From: Chryseobacterium glaciei
Lineage (GTDB): Bacteria; Bacteroidota; Bacteroidia; Flavobacteriales; Weeksellaceae
Reading direction: 5' to 3'
Assembly: GCF_001648155.1 (NCBI RefSeq)
Contig: NZ_CP015199.1
Span: 2,800,501-2,864,500 of the forward strand
DNA: 64,000 nt
Part shown: positions 43,460 to 53,830 of the stretch, piece by piece
Position numbering within the stretch: the first letter of the stretch is position 1
How the letters are laid out: every line of letters starts with the position of its first letter
The notes under the pieces: model-generated
Database searches by the model: none
Told to the model about the DNA's origin: nothing
What the model saw: the letters and a program-made list of their open reading frames with translations, nothing else
Program-made: the position numbers and the translations under genes

Positions 43460-44656
43460 TTAATGAAAATTAGAGTTTTTCGTAACCCTCAGATAGTCTT
43501 CCAATACTTTCAATTGAGCTTTGTTGCCTCTATTAATTCTTGTATTGCGATTAATCAAATTGTCATAAATTTTATTAATGATAATTTTCGTATTGGGAAA
43601 TAATTTTCTGTTGGAAACATCCGGAATGTGTAATCTCCTACAAACATCATCATCCAATAAAAACCATGTACAGCAAATGTGTAAATAACGTAAATTTTTT
43701 CGTTGGAACTCAAATTTCAGAATAGGATTTTCCAAAGATTCATTCAAAAGAGAATGAGCCAGTAAGGCAGAGTCTTTATCCGCTGACGGTTGAACGGAAG
43801 TCCACAAATAAAAATATTCCGTAGCCTGTTTTTTATCGTCCGGTAAAAGATTTTCGGGGATGCCTAATAGATATCCAACGTATTTCCAAAGGTGAAAAAG
43901 TCCTTTTTCTTCTTCAACGGAAAATGTGTTTCCTAGTTTTTTAAGACTGTGAAGGAAAACTAAACTAAAACCAATGTAAGTCGCCATCATATCCCAAGAA
44001 TTGATCGGTTCACCCCAATTTTCGGTATCCCATTCTTTGTAATGTTTTTTAATGGAAAGTCTTGCGTAAGAATGAATTAATCTTGTTTTGATGGCAAATT
44101 CGTAACCTTTTGCATGGATTTCCAGAGCATTGTATCGGGTTGCATTTATCCAGAAATCCAAAGTTTCGGAAAGTCGTTTTACCGCTCCTTTCTTTAGAGC
44201 TTCGGTTACAATTAAAGGTTTGTTGAGATAAGCATAATCGTAACCTCCAATTAAGCAGTAATCTCTCAAGGAAATTAAGGAATCGAGATTGCTTCTCATG
44301 CAAAGTTCGGCACCGCTTTTCAGCAAATTATAATCAAGCCATTCCGGAATGTGTTGGGTTTGTGAGAACAATTTTTTTACACTTTCGGGAACGTCATCAT
44401 TTTCTGAAACTCCATTTCGGATGTAGCCTTCAATTTCTTTTGAGCCTTCACTGAATTTTTTAGTCAGATAAACATCTTTTACAACTTCATCCCCGATCTC
44501 ATCGACATGATAAAAATAAGGCGCAAATTTTTCAAAATCCCTGAAACTCACTTCTGCTCCGGAAAAATCAGTAAGTTGTTTGCCGTTGCCTTTTATCCAA
44601 AAGTCTTTGAAATGTTGAGAGTACTTGAAACGAGGTTGTAAAATTGCTTTTTCCAT
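43460..44656 (-). CDS. MpaB/DUF2236-like oxygenase family protein
   Basis: 398 residues, no signal peptide, mainly helical. The pattern of the MpaB/latex-clearing-protein type family is present: LRDYCLIGGYDYAYLNKPLI, RLSETLDFWINATRY, TRLIHSYARLSIKKHY, NSWDMMATYIGFSLVFLHSLKKLG and LFHLWKYVGYLLGIPENLLP. The conserved His in LIHSYAR and Arg nearby are the expected haem-site neighbours in this family. Haem-dependent oxygenase activity is plausible but not demonstrated for this branch. Confidence 0.8.
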   Translation of the reverse strand: MEKAILQPRFKYSQHFKDFWIKGNGKQLTDFSGAEVSFRDFEKFAPYFYHVDEIGDEVVKDVYLTKKFSEGSKEIEGYIRNGVSENDDVPESVKKLFSQTQHIPEWLDYNLLKSGAELCMRSNLDSLISLRDYCLIGGYDYAYLNKPLIVTEALKKGAVKRLSETLDFWINATRYNALEIHAKGYEFAIKTRLIHSYARLSIKKHYKEWDTENWGEPINSWDMMATYIGFSLVFLHSLKKLGNTFSVEEEKGLFHLWKYVGYLLGIPENLLPDDKKQATEYFYLWTSVQPSADKDSALLAHSLLNESLENPILKFEFQRKNLRYLHICCTWFLLDDDVCRRLHIPDVSNRKLFPNTKIIINKIYDNLINRNTRINRGNKAQLKVLEDYLRVTKNSNFH

Positions 44657-44806
44657 TGAATATAAAAATACAAGTTTTAAGCCGAAATTCCTTGGTGAGA
44701 TTTATCAGGATTTAAGTACGAATGGTTAATTGTCGAATCGCTTCACTGGTGAATTTTTGATGAGATTAATAATTTACAATTGATCATTCATAATTCATAA
44801 TTGACA

Positions 44807-45583
44807 TTAAATAAGTCCCCATTCGAAGGCCTTTTTCACAAGTTCTTTGCTGTTTCTGGAACTTGTTTTAGCTAAAATATTTCTTCGGTGCGTTCGTACG
44901 GTATGTTCAGATAAAATCAGCATTTTGGATATTTCTACTCCGGAATATCCTTTGGCAATAAAAGATAAAACTTCGGTTTCTCTTTTGGTTAAATTCATGC
45001 AGGCATGCTGAGGTAGAGCCTCATCATCAATTTTGATCTGATGAAAATCACTTCTGGGACTTATTCCGGTAATCAAAACAGTATTGGGATTTTGTTTTGT
45101 GATATGATGAATATTGGTGTGGATGTTTATAGATTGAATGATGTGACCGTTTTCGTCTTCCAAGGTCGGAATGGCTTGATGATGGAATAATTCATAACTT
45201 CCATTAGCAGTTTTCATTCTGAAACAATAGCTTGATTTTATGAAAAGTTGGTGATCCAGACCGATTTCCAGCATTTTTTCAATAACGGTTTGCTCGGCTT
45301 TCATTACAAACGGAATATCATCAGGATGGGTAAGATCAATAACATCCTTAAGGTTTTCCGGATATTTTTTTAACCCATGAAGTTTTAAAATATTTTCATG
45401 ATGGTGAGAAAGAGTACTGTTGGTAAGGTTTAAGGCATAATAATAGAACTGGCCGATAGCAAACATTTCGCCAATGATCCTTTCTATCGGTGGCCTATCT
45501 AGAATATTATTATTACTTTTTCTTACGCCTGGATAAGTTTTCCATATTTCAATTAAAGGGTGTTTCTTTTCCGAGTCCTGCAT
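44807..45583 (-). CDS. PAS-like sensor with LuxR-type DNA-binding domain
   Basis: 258 residues. The N-terminal about 165 residues resemble a single PAS-type fold (FYYYALNLTNSTLSHHHENILKLHG, YCFRMKTANGSYELFHHQAIPTLEDENGHI). The C-terminal GerE/LuxR HTH spans about 197-255 (LTKRETEVLSFIAKGYSGVEISKMLILSEHTVRTHRRNIL). There is no receiver domain, so it is a one-component regulator. Bacteroidota use such proteins for light, redox or metabolite sensing; the signal here is unknown. Target genes are not evident. Confidence 0.9.
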   Translation of the reverse strand: MQDSEKKHPLIEIWKTYPGVRKSNNNILDRPPIERIIGEMFAIGQFYYYALNLTNSTLSHHHENILKLHGLKKYPENLKDVIDLTHPDDIPFVMKAEQTVIEKMLEIGLDHQLFIKSSYCFRMKTANGSYELFHHQAIPTLEDENGHIIQSINIHTNIHHITKQNPNTVLITGISPRSDFHQIKIDDEALPQHACMNLTKRETEVLSFIAKGYSGVEISKMLILSEHTVRTHRRNILAKTSSRNSKELVKKAFEWGLI

Positions 45584-45861
45584 GATTGAGTTTTGTTTAA
45601 AAATAGTTAAAATTTTCTTAAAAATACCTCAAAAGGGGGATTTTTTTATCGAGATAAAATTCTAATATTTGTTGTAGTTAATAACCGTGAAAACTTTCTT
45701 TAAACTGTTTAGCTTTACAGTTGATCTTTCTAGACTTATTCTTAGTTCAGAAAAATTTTAATCAAACAATAAAAAAATAAGAAATATGCTGTTTGCAGAG
45801 AACAGTATATTAATGATAAAGTTTAAAATTTTCGTTAGCTGTTGAAAAGGATAAACTAAAA

Positions 45862-45896
45862 ACCTCTCAAATCTTTTTTTTGAGAGGTATTTTTTA
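45862..45896 (+). terminator. Orphan terminator
   Basis: ACCTCTCAAA ... TTTGAGAGGT stem followed by ATTTTTTATTTT. No plus-strand gene is recognised upstream, so it may end a small RNA. Confidence 0.7.
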
Positions 45897-45915
45897 TTTT
45901 AGATTGATTATTTAA

Positions 45916-45948
45916 ACAAAAAAAGCCTCCCAATTTGGAAGACTTTAT
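45916..45948 (-). terminator. gapA terminator
   Basis: Minus-strand AAGTCTTCC / GGGAGGCTT stem (imperfect), AAATT loop, then seven T. Confidence 0.82.
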
Positions 45949-45972
45949 ATATTGCTAATTAATTATTTCTAA

Positions 45973-47990
<2,018 letters not shown>

Positions 47991-48010
47991 CTAGTAAAAA
48001 ATTTCGAACA

Positions 48011-48018
48011 CAAATCTA
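48011..48018 (-). promoter_or_regulatory. -7 promoter box of pfkA-gapA
   Basis: TAGATTTG on the minus strand, exact TAnnTTTG, 20 bases before the ATG. Confidence 0.5.
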
Positions 48019-48241
48019 CAAAAACAAGTTCAGATTATCATAGTAACTTTATAAGACTTTTGAATATAAATTATTAAAAATGTCTAAAATTTGTCGGTTT
48101 AAAAATATATCTCACAGTTTTGGTTTCCGGAGCATTAAATCAAACCCATATTAAGATGAAATATTTTCACTAAAAAAGGATTGGATAATAGGTGAATCGA
48201 TTGAGCAATAGCTGAAAGCTAGCTGATTAAAATAGTATTTT

Positions 48242-48274
48242 CAAACATCTGTGCAAATTTGTGTAATCTGTGGG
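48242..48274. repeat. Diverged copy of the 36-bp repeat arm
   Basis: Matches the right arm of the 34291-34449 element (CAAACATCTGTG, AATTTGTG, AATCTGTGG) with a few substitutions; a single arm without its partner. Confidence 0.65.
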
Positions 48275-48321
48275 AGAAAAAAATATGCATTATTAACGAA
48301 ATAATTTATTAAAATAAAAAA

Positions 48322-49080
48322 TCAATTCTTCTCCGTCAAATACTTCCAATACCTCCTCGGAACATGCTGAATATGCAACTTTAAATTTTTCCTTTCCACA
48401 ATATTAGTCTTCGTAAAATATCTTTGCCAAAGCGTTTGATATTGGGTTTCTTCATCATGAAACTTCTGTTGATATTTATTTAAGTCTAATTTTTCGTCAG
48501 GATAAAAGAAATCGCAGTTTTCCAGATCGTAGAGAATTCCATAGTTTCTTCTCAGATCATAAATCATCCATTTTTGATCCTGATAACGGTTTTTAAAATG
48601 TTTTCGAATTAAAGGAAGTACATTAAAATCAGGATCTATTTTGGCGAAAAAAACATCATCCTGCATTTTTTCAAAACGAACAAAAGCGGTCATTCTATGT
48701 CTTTCTCGGCTGACAGATTTGCAGATTTTAGAAATTTTCAACATATCATTATCTGCATAATTTTGCAGAATGTTTTCGGTTGGATGTTGAATCGATTGTT
48801 TCACAGCGGATAAAATAAGTTGTTCTAACTCCGAATCCTCAGATAAATAAACTTTCAACAATTCATGAATCCCGGATTTGCCAATGTTTTTTTCTAATTT
48901 ATTTAAAACCCTTTCTGTTTTTTCATTTTGAGTAATCACTTCATGAATTTCCGCAAAAATATTTTCCTGATGAAACCTTTCTCTGCTTACAATTTCTACA
49001 TCTTTATAACGATATTCAAAAACTTCAAATATCGCTGTGAAAAGTCCGTCGAAACTGCCGTCGTAGAGTAGGGTGGTCAT
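48322..49080 (-). CDS. TIGR03915-type putative DNA repair protein
   Basis: 252 residues, no signal or membrane segment. The opening TTLLYDGSFDGLFTAIFEVFE and the later SRERHRMTAFVRFEKM, FAKIDPDFNVLPLIRKHFKNRYQDQKWMIYDLRRNYGILYD match the family pattern I know as TIGR03915. In many bacteria it is adjacent to a radical SAM/HhH protein and in some is fused to a uracil-DNA glycosylase-like UdgX domain. It lies 133 bases downstream of its radical SAM partner here. The enzymatic activity is unknown; a role in nucleic acid repair or modification is inferred from context. Confidence 0.85.
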   Translation of the reverse strand: MTTLLYDGSFDGLFTAIFEVFEYRYKDVEIVSRERFHQENIFAEIHEVITQNEKTERVLNKLEKNIGKSGIHELLKVYLSEDSELEQLILSAVKQSIQHPTENILQNYADNDMLKISKICKSVSRERHRMTAFVRFEKMQDDVFFAKIDPDFNVLPLIRKHFKNRYQDQKWMIYDLRRNYGILYDLENCDFFYPDEKLDLNKYQQKFHDEETQYQTLWQRYFTKTNIVERKNLKLHIQHVPRRYWKYLTEKN

Positions 49081-49082
49081 GT

Positions 49083-49135
49083 TGAGTTGGAGAGTTATTG
49101 AGTTGGAGAATTATAGAGTTTGGGAGTTTTGGAGT
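49083..49135. repeat. Degenerate short tandem repeat
   Basis: Three imperfect units of about 16-19 bases (GAGTTGGAGAGTTATT, GAGTTGGAGAATTATA, GAGTTTGGGAGTTTTGG) between the two repair genes. Non-coding. Confidence 0.6.
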
Positions 49136-49153
49136 GAATTTATTTGGTATTTA

Positions 49154-49207
49154 AGTCACAGAATTATTAGTGAAATTTGTGAAAAATATTTGTGCTAATT
49201 GTGTTTA
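49154..49207. repeat. Diverged copy of the TTTGTG intergenic repeat
   Basis: GTGAAATTTGTGAAAAATATTTG and following bases resemble the left part and spacer of the element at 34291-34449. It lies between the two repair genes. Confidence 0.55.
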
Positions 49208-49213
49208 AAAAGT

Positions 49214-50473
49214 TTAAAACAAAGTCAACTGCTGCGAAAACTGATTCTGAAATTTAGAGGTACTTCCCCCAATCAATAGTTTTCTAAGATTAATATCAGT
49301 CAAATGTCTCAAATGAATATTTCCTGCAGTAAAATCAATAAAATATTTGGCGCGATTCACTGCTGCTCCCAATTTTTTCAAATGTTCTATTGTCAAAACT
49401 TGAAAACGTCTTGCACTCACAATTTTCTGAGCCGTTTTTACACCAATTCCTGGGATCCTTAAAATCATTTGATAATCTGCAGTTTGTAAATTAATAGGAA
49501 ATTGATGCAAATGTCTTAATGCCCAACTCAATTTTGGATCAACTTCCAAATCAAGAAAAGGCATATTCGGATCTAAAATTTCTTCTGCTTTAAAACCATA
49601 AAAACGCATCAGCCAATCCGATTGATACAAACGGTTTTCCCTAAGCATCGGCACTGCTGTAGTTAAAGAAGGTAATCTTTTATCCTCTAAAACAGGAACA
49701 TAACCGGAATAATAAACTCTTTTTAGATTAAAATTCTTGTAAAAATGATCGGCAACTTTGATGATTTGTAAATCATTTTCATTTGTCGCGCCAACAATCA
49801 TTTGAGTAGATTGTCCAGCAGGCGCAAACTTCGGAACTTTTCTGAAGATTTTCTTTTCATCTTTATATTGAGCAATCCCATTCTGAATATATTTCATAGG
49901 ATTGAGCATATCCTGTCGATTTTTTTCAGGAGCTAATAATTTCAACCCGCTTTCTGTGGGGATTTCAATATTAATAGATAACCTGTCGGCATACAAAGCG
50001 GCTTCCTGCATCAATTCGTCACTCGCTCCGGGAATCGACTTTAAATGAATATATCCGTTAAAATTTTCTTCAAGACGTAATTTTTTCGCAACACGAACCA
50101 AGCGTTCCATCGTCGTGTCGGCATTTTTGAAAATACCTGAGCTTAAAAATAACCCCTCAATATAATTTCTGCGGTAAAAATTTATCGTTAAATCTACCAC
50201 TTCATCCACTGTAAAACCGGCTCTTTTAATATCATTCGAACTTCTGGAAACACAGTAAGCACAATCGTAAATGCAGTGATTGGTCAAAAGAATTTTGAGA
50301 AGAGAGACGCATCGTCCGTCTTCCGTATAGGTGTGACAAATTCCGCTTGCGGAACTGTCTCCCAAAGCGCCTTTCTTGTTCTTTCTCGATCCTCCACTGG
50401 ATGAGCACGAAACATCATATTTCGCTGCATCAGCAAGGATTTCGAGTTTTTCTTTCAGACGGTCAAAATTCAT
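49214..50473 (-). CDS. Radical SAM/HhH putative DNA modification or repair protein
   Basis: 419 residues. The 4Fe-4S radical SAM motif is C67-x3-C71-x2-C74 (NHCIYDCAYC). Further conserved cysteines lie at 23, 46 and 55. A helix-hairpin-helix DNA-binding motif (LRIPGIGVKTAQKIVSARR) is near 345-365. It corresponds to the family I know as TIGR03916, the constant partner of the TIGR03915 protein encoded next. A radical enzyme with an HhH motif acting on nucleic acid is the obvious inference; substrate and product are not established. It starts the two-gene unit. Confidence 0.9.
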   Translation of the reverse strand: MNFDRLKEKLEILADAAKYDVSCSSSGGSRKNKKGALGDSSASGICHTYTEDGRCVSLLKILLTNHCIYDCAYCVSRSSNDIKRAGFTVDEVVDLTINFYRRNYIEGLFLSSGIFKNADTTMERLVRVAKKLRLEENFNGYIHLKSIPGASDELMQEAALYADRLSINIEIPTESGLKLLAPEKNRQDMLNPMKYIQNGIAQYKDEKKIFRKVPKFAPAGQSTQMIVGATNENDLQIIKVADHFYKNFNLKRVYYSGYVPVLEDKRLPSLTTAVPMLRENRLYQSDWLMRFYGFKAEEILDPNMPFLDLEVDPKLSWALRHLHQFPINLQTADYQMILRIPGIGVKTAQKIVSARRFQVLTIEHLKKLGAAVNRAKYFIDFTAGNIHLRHLTDINLRKLLIGGSTSKFQNQFSQQLTLF

Positions 50474-50820
50474 TTTTTATTTTATTTTTACCACAAAAGG
50501 CACAAAAGATTTTAAGTTTAAGTAATTTGAAAATTAAAAGTTCACAGAAGAAAAAATCAAAGATTTTTAAGAATCTTATGTTTACTTTTTTACAATCATG
50601 CATTTCTCTATGATGCAAAAGCTTTTGTTACTTTTGTGGTTTAAAAGTTAATTTTTCTGTTCAAATGTAGTTCCAAAATTGATAAATGTCAATCTTTTTT
50701 CATGGAAGTTATCAACATATTACAGAGACAAAATTAGTATATTTACGGTCATCAATTTATGCGTTGAATCGTAAACTCGCGATTTCTCATCCATATAATA
50801 AGAAATAAAAATCTACCCAT
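50474..50820. other. Intergenic region before the HMG-CoA reductase gene
   Basis: 347 bases between divergent genes. It contains an inverted repeat ACCACAAAAGGCACAAAAG (50490-50508) against 50622-50640 (17 of 19 positions). A weak TATATTTA box is near 50739. No gene is seen. Confidence 0.6.
50490..50640. repeat. Imperfect 19-bp inverted repeat
   Basis: ACCACAAAAGGCACAAAAG (50490-50508) and the reverse complement at 50622-50640 with two mismatches, separated by 113 bases. It begins just upstream of the radical SAM gene start. Confidence 0.7.
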
Positions 50821-52149
50821 ATGAACCATAAACCCGTAGAAGGTTTTTCCAAATTAACAAAGCAAGGGAAAATCGACTGGCTTGTCACAGAATATCTTGA
50901 AGGAAACGAAGAATATCAAAATATATTAAAACAATACTGGAACGAAAATGCTGATCTTCAGAAGCTTCATGATGAGTTTTCTGAAAATACGATTTCCAAT
51001 TTTTATATGCCTTACGGAATTGCACCCAATTTCTTAATCGACGGAAAATTATTCGCTCTTCCGATGGCTGTTGAAGAAAGTTCTGTGGTGGCGGCGGCTT
51101 CAAAGGCTGCAAAATTTTGGATTGATAAAGGTGGTTTTAAAACAACAATCATCAATACTGAAAAATTAGGGCATACGCACTTTATATTTAATGTAGAATC
51201 TCATAAACTGCTTAATTTTTTTAACTTCAATTTAAAGAAAAAACTGATTGAAGCTACCAACGACATCACGGCAAACATGAGAAATCGCGGCGGAGGAATT
51301 TTAGATATAAAATTGGTTGATAAAACCGCTGAAATGCCCAATTATTACCAGCTTAAAGCAAGTTTTGACACGGTAGATTCAATGGGTGCGAATTTTATTA
51401 ATTCTTGTCTTGAACAGTTCGGGAAAACGTTGAAGCAAGAAGTTGCAACAAGCGAATCTTTCACGCAGGAAGAGAAAAATACATTACAGATTGTGATGAA
51501 TATTCTTTCTAATTTTACACCGGATTGTATCGTAAGAGCTGAGGTTTCTTGCAAAATTGAAGACTTAAAAGACGACAGCGGAATTTCCAATGAAGAATTT
51601 GCAAGAAAATTCAAACAGGCGGTCACAATTGCTGAAATTGAACCTTTCCGTGCAACAACTCATAACAAAGGCGTGATGAATGGAGTAGATGCTGTGGTAA
51701 TCGCGACCGGAAATGATTTCAGAGCAACCGAAGCTTGTGCCCATGCCTATGCTGCAAGAGATGGACAATACAGATCGTTGACACATTGTACAACAGATAA
51801 CGGAATTTTCAGATTTTGGATTGATCTTCCAATTTCTGTGGGAGTTGTGGGAGGTTTAACGAATCTTCATCCTTTGGTAAAATTCTCTTTAGCTTTGCTT
51901 GGTAAGCCTTCTGCCCAGGAATTGATGAGTATTTTGGCGGTTTCTGGTTTGGCTCAAAACTTTGGAGCGTTACGTTCTTTGGTGACGACAGGAATTCAAA
52001 AAGGTCATATGAAAATGCATTTATTCAATATCCTAAATCAAATGGGAGCTACGGAAGAAGAAAAGCAGCATTTTGTGATATATTTTAAAGATAAAACGGT
52101 TACGCACCACGAAGTTATCAACGAATTTAATAGATTAAGAAACAAATAA
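50821..52149 (+). CDS. mvaA: Hydroxymethylglutaryl-CoA reductase, class II
   Basis: 442 residues. Class II HMGR pattern: PYGIAPNFLIDGK, PMAVEESSVVAAASKAAKFW (catalytic Glu), MNGVDAVVIATGNDFRATEACAHAYAARDGQYRSLTH (Asp/Lys region), PISVGVVGGLTNLHP and KGHMKMH with the catalytic His. It interconverts HMG-CoA and mevalonate. Class II enzymes are often degradative, but Flavobacteriia use the mevalonate pathway for isoprenoids, so a biosynthetic role is likely here. Its stop codon overlaps the ATG of the next small gene (TAATG). Confidence 0.95.
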   Translation: MNHKPVEGFSKLTKQGKIDWLVTEYLEGNEEYQNILKQYWNENADLQKLHDEFSENTISNFYMPYGIAPNFLIDGKLFALPMAVEESSVVAAASKAAKFWIDKGGFKTTIINTEKLGHTHFIFNVESHKLLNFFNFNLKKKLIEATNDITANMRNRGGGILDIKLVDKTAEMPNYYQLKASFDTVDSMGANFINSCLEQFGKTLKQEVATSESFTQEEKNTLQIVMNILSNFTPDCIVRAEVSCKIEDLKDDSGISNEEFARKFKQAVTIAEIEPFRATTHNKGVMNGVDAVVIATGNDFRATEACAHAYAARDGQYRSLTHCTTDNGIFRFWIDLPISVGVVGGLTNLHPLVKFSLALLGKPSAQELMSILAVSGLAQNFGALRSLVTTGIQKGHMKMHLFNILNQMGATEEEKQHFVIYFKDKTVTHHEVINEFNRLRNK

Positions 52150-52316
52150 TGCTGCAAATTGCTTTACCAATTCTGTTTATCATATTCGGAATATTTTTAA
52201 AGAAAACAAATAATCCGGGTTTTAGAAGTTCAAAGAAATTCGCCATTATGTTTATTATTTTGGGGGTTTCTACTTTGGTAGCCAGATTTATTACCCTTTA
52301 CTTAAAATCTAAGTAA
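52149..52316 (+). CDS. Small membrane protein, 55 residues
   Basis: Starts at the ATG overlapping the mvaA stop by one base and ends with a TAA overlapping the next ATG by one base, so translation is coupled on both sides. It encodes two hydrophobic helices (LQIALPILFIIFGIFL and FAIMFIILGVSTLVARFITLY) joined by a basic loop (KKTNNPGFRSSKK). No family recognised. The double TAATG coupling is strong evidence that it is real. Confidence 0.75.
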   Translation: MLQIALPILFIIFGIFLKKTNNPGFRSSKKFAIMFIILGVSTLVARFITLYLKSK

Positions 52317-53386
52317 TGAGAAGTAAAATTTTATTCTTTTTGCTTATTTCCGGTTTAAGTTTTTCACAACAGAAAAATGTAAAAATAAACGATTTAAAAC
52401 CGAAGACTGAAGATTCTGTTTTTCCGTTGGTTTCTTATTCTGAAAACCCTAGAGTCGAAAATAAAATCAATACTTTTTTGCAGGTTGATCAATTAGAATA
52501 TATCCTGGGAGCAGAAGGAAATCCTTTTAAGCTGGTTTCTGCGGGAAAAACGTCATACTCCAATTATGTTTATTTTTACAGTTGGGAGAAATTAGAAACT
52601 CCTAAAAATATTTTAAGTATTGCATTAGACGGTGAAGCTTCCGGAGCTTATCCTGAAAGTTTTTTAATCTGGAAGAATTTTGATTTGAGAACGGGAAACT
52701 TTATTAATGCTAAAGATTTATTTCAAGTCAATTCAATAAAAACAGTTGAAAATTTAATTCAGAAACAGGTAAAGAAAGAGGTTAATGATTTTCTTTCACA
52801 ATTAAAATCAGAGAAAAATCCTTCAGAAGAGGTTTTGGATCAGATTGCTATGTATGAAGAATGTTTTACGGCATTTACTTTAGAAGATATCGGGTATTAT
52901 TTCGGAAAGGATAAAATTAGATTTATTGCTGGAAGATGTTCTAATCATGCAATGAGAGCATTGGATGAGCTGGACAGTCACGTTGTTGAATTCCCTTACA
53001 AAGAACTGGATAAATATTGGAGCCCTTATGCGAAAAATTTGTTGTCAGGTTCGGAGCAAACCGATAAAACAAGTCTTAGCAATAAACTATATAAAGGAAA
53101 GATTGATGGCAAATATCCTATTACAGTTTTAATCAAAAAGCTTTATGATGATGGTGGTTTTTCTGCCGTGTATTGGTACGATAAAAATAAAAAACTGATC
53201 GAGTGGAATGGGAAGATACAAGGAAATCATATTTCGCTCGTAGAAAGCGATTATTATAGTGAAGAAGCCAGACAATGGATGCTGAGAGGCTTGATAGAAG
53301 CAGATATACAGGGCAATAAAATCATAGGAACTTGGCAGGATCATAAAACAAAAAAATATTTAAATCTAGAATTAGAAGAATTATAA
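52316..53386 (+). CDS. Exported protein, DUF3298/RsiV-like layout
   Basis: 356 residues. The signal peptide ends about residue 18 (GLSFSQQ). The middle has a pattern reminiscent of RsiV/DUF3298 proteins: FLIWKNFDLRTGNFINAKDLF and, after an acidic helical part, YYFGKDKIRFIA then VVEFPYKELDKYWSP. The C-terminal about 90 residues (IDGKYPITVLIKKLYDDGGFSAVYWYDK) look like a separate beta domain. Periplasmic; function unknown. It is translationally coupled to the 55-residue gene. Confidence 0.65.
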   Translation: MRSKILFFLLISGLSFSQQKNVKINDLKPKTEDSVFPLVSYSENPRVENKINTFLQVDQLEYILGAEGNPFKLVSAGKTSYSNYVYFYSWEKLETPKNILSIALDGEASGAYPESFLIWKNFDLRTGNFINAKDLFQVNSIKTVENLIQKQVKKEVNDFLSQLKSEKNPSEEVLDQIAMYEECFTAFTLEDIGYYFGKDKIRFIAGRCSNHAMRALDELDSHVVEFPYKELDKYWSPYAKNLLSGSEQTDKTSLSNKLYKGKIDGKYPITVLIKKLYDDGGFSAVYWYDKNKKLIEWNGKIQGNHISLVESDYYSEEARQWMLRGLIEADIQGNKIIGTWQDHKTKKYLNLELEEL

Positions 53387-53388
53387 AA

Positions 53389-53775
53389 ATGAAAACAATA
53401 ACTTTAGTCTTTGGTGCTGTTTACGGCATGTTGTCAGTAATTTTAGGGGCGTTCGGCGCGCACGCTTTAAAGAAAATTTTATCTGTGGAAAGACTGGAAA
53501 GTTTTGAAACAGGAGTAAGATATCAAATGTATGCAGCCTTCTTTTTATTGATCGTAGGATACATTTTAAAGTTTGAAACATCATCAGAAAAGTGGGTTTC
53601 TATTTTAATGATTGCGGGAACGATGTTGTTTTCGTTCAGTATTTATTTCTTGAGTCTACAGGATTATTTAGGGACAAACCTTAAATTTTTAGGACCAATC
53701 ACACCACTTGGAGGTTTATTAATGATCATAAGTTGGGGAATGCTGATTGTTTATTTTGCTAAGAATAGAATTTAA
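53389..53775 (+). CDS. DUF423 family membrane protein
   Basis: 128 residues with four membrane helices. The family motif LGAFGAHALKK followed by FETGVRYQMYAAFFLLIVGYI and the late LGPITPLGGLLMIISWGML is clear (YgdD-type). Role unknown. It starts 2 bases after the previous stop and is the last gene of the mvaA operon. Confidence 0.93.
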   Translation: MKTITLVFGAVYGMLSVILGAFGAHALKKILSVERLESFETGVRYQMYAAFFLLIVGYILKFETSSEKWVSILMIAGTMLFSFSIYFLSLQDYLGTNLKFLGPITPLGGLLMIISWGMLIVYFAKNRI

Positions 53776-53830
53776 TCAAAAAAGTAGATCTGCTATATTT
53801 TGTGTAGATTGTTTACCGAAAAATAAAACC

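Larger units (their letters stand above)
45584..45972. other. Intergenic region with possible small transcript
   Basis: 389 bases. It holds two hairpins with T-runs. One is the gapA terminator. The other, on the plus strand at 45862-45896, has no annotated gene ahead of it. A 19-codon frame at 45786-45845 (MLFAENSILMIKFKIFVSC) precedes it. Confidence 0.45.
47991..48321. other. Intergenic region upstream of pfkA
   Basis: 331 bases. The pfkA promoter box is at 48011-48018, and a diverged copy of the 34291-34449 repeat arm is at 48242-48274 (CAAACATCTGTG...AATCTGTGGG). No gene is seen. Confidence 0.6.
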
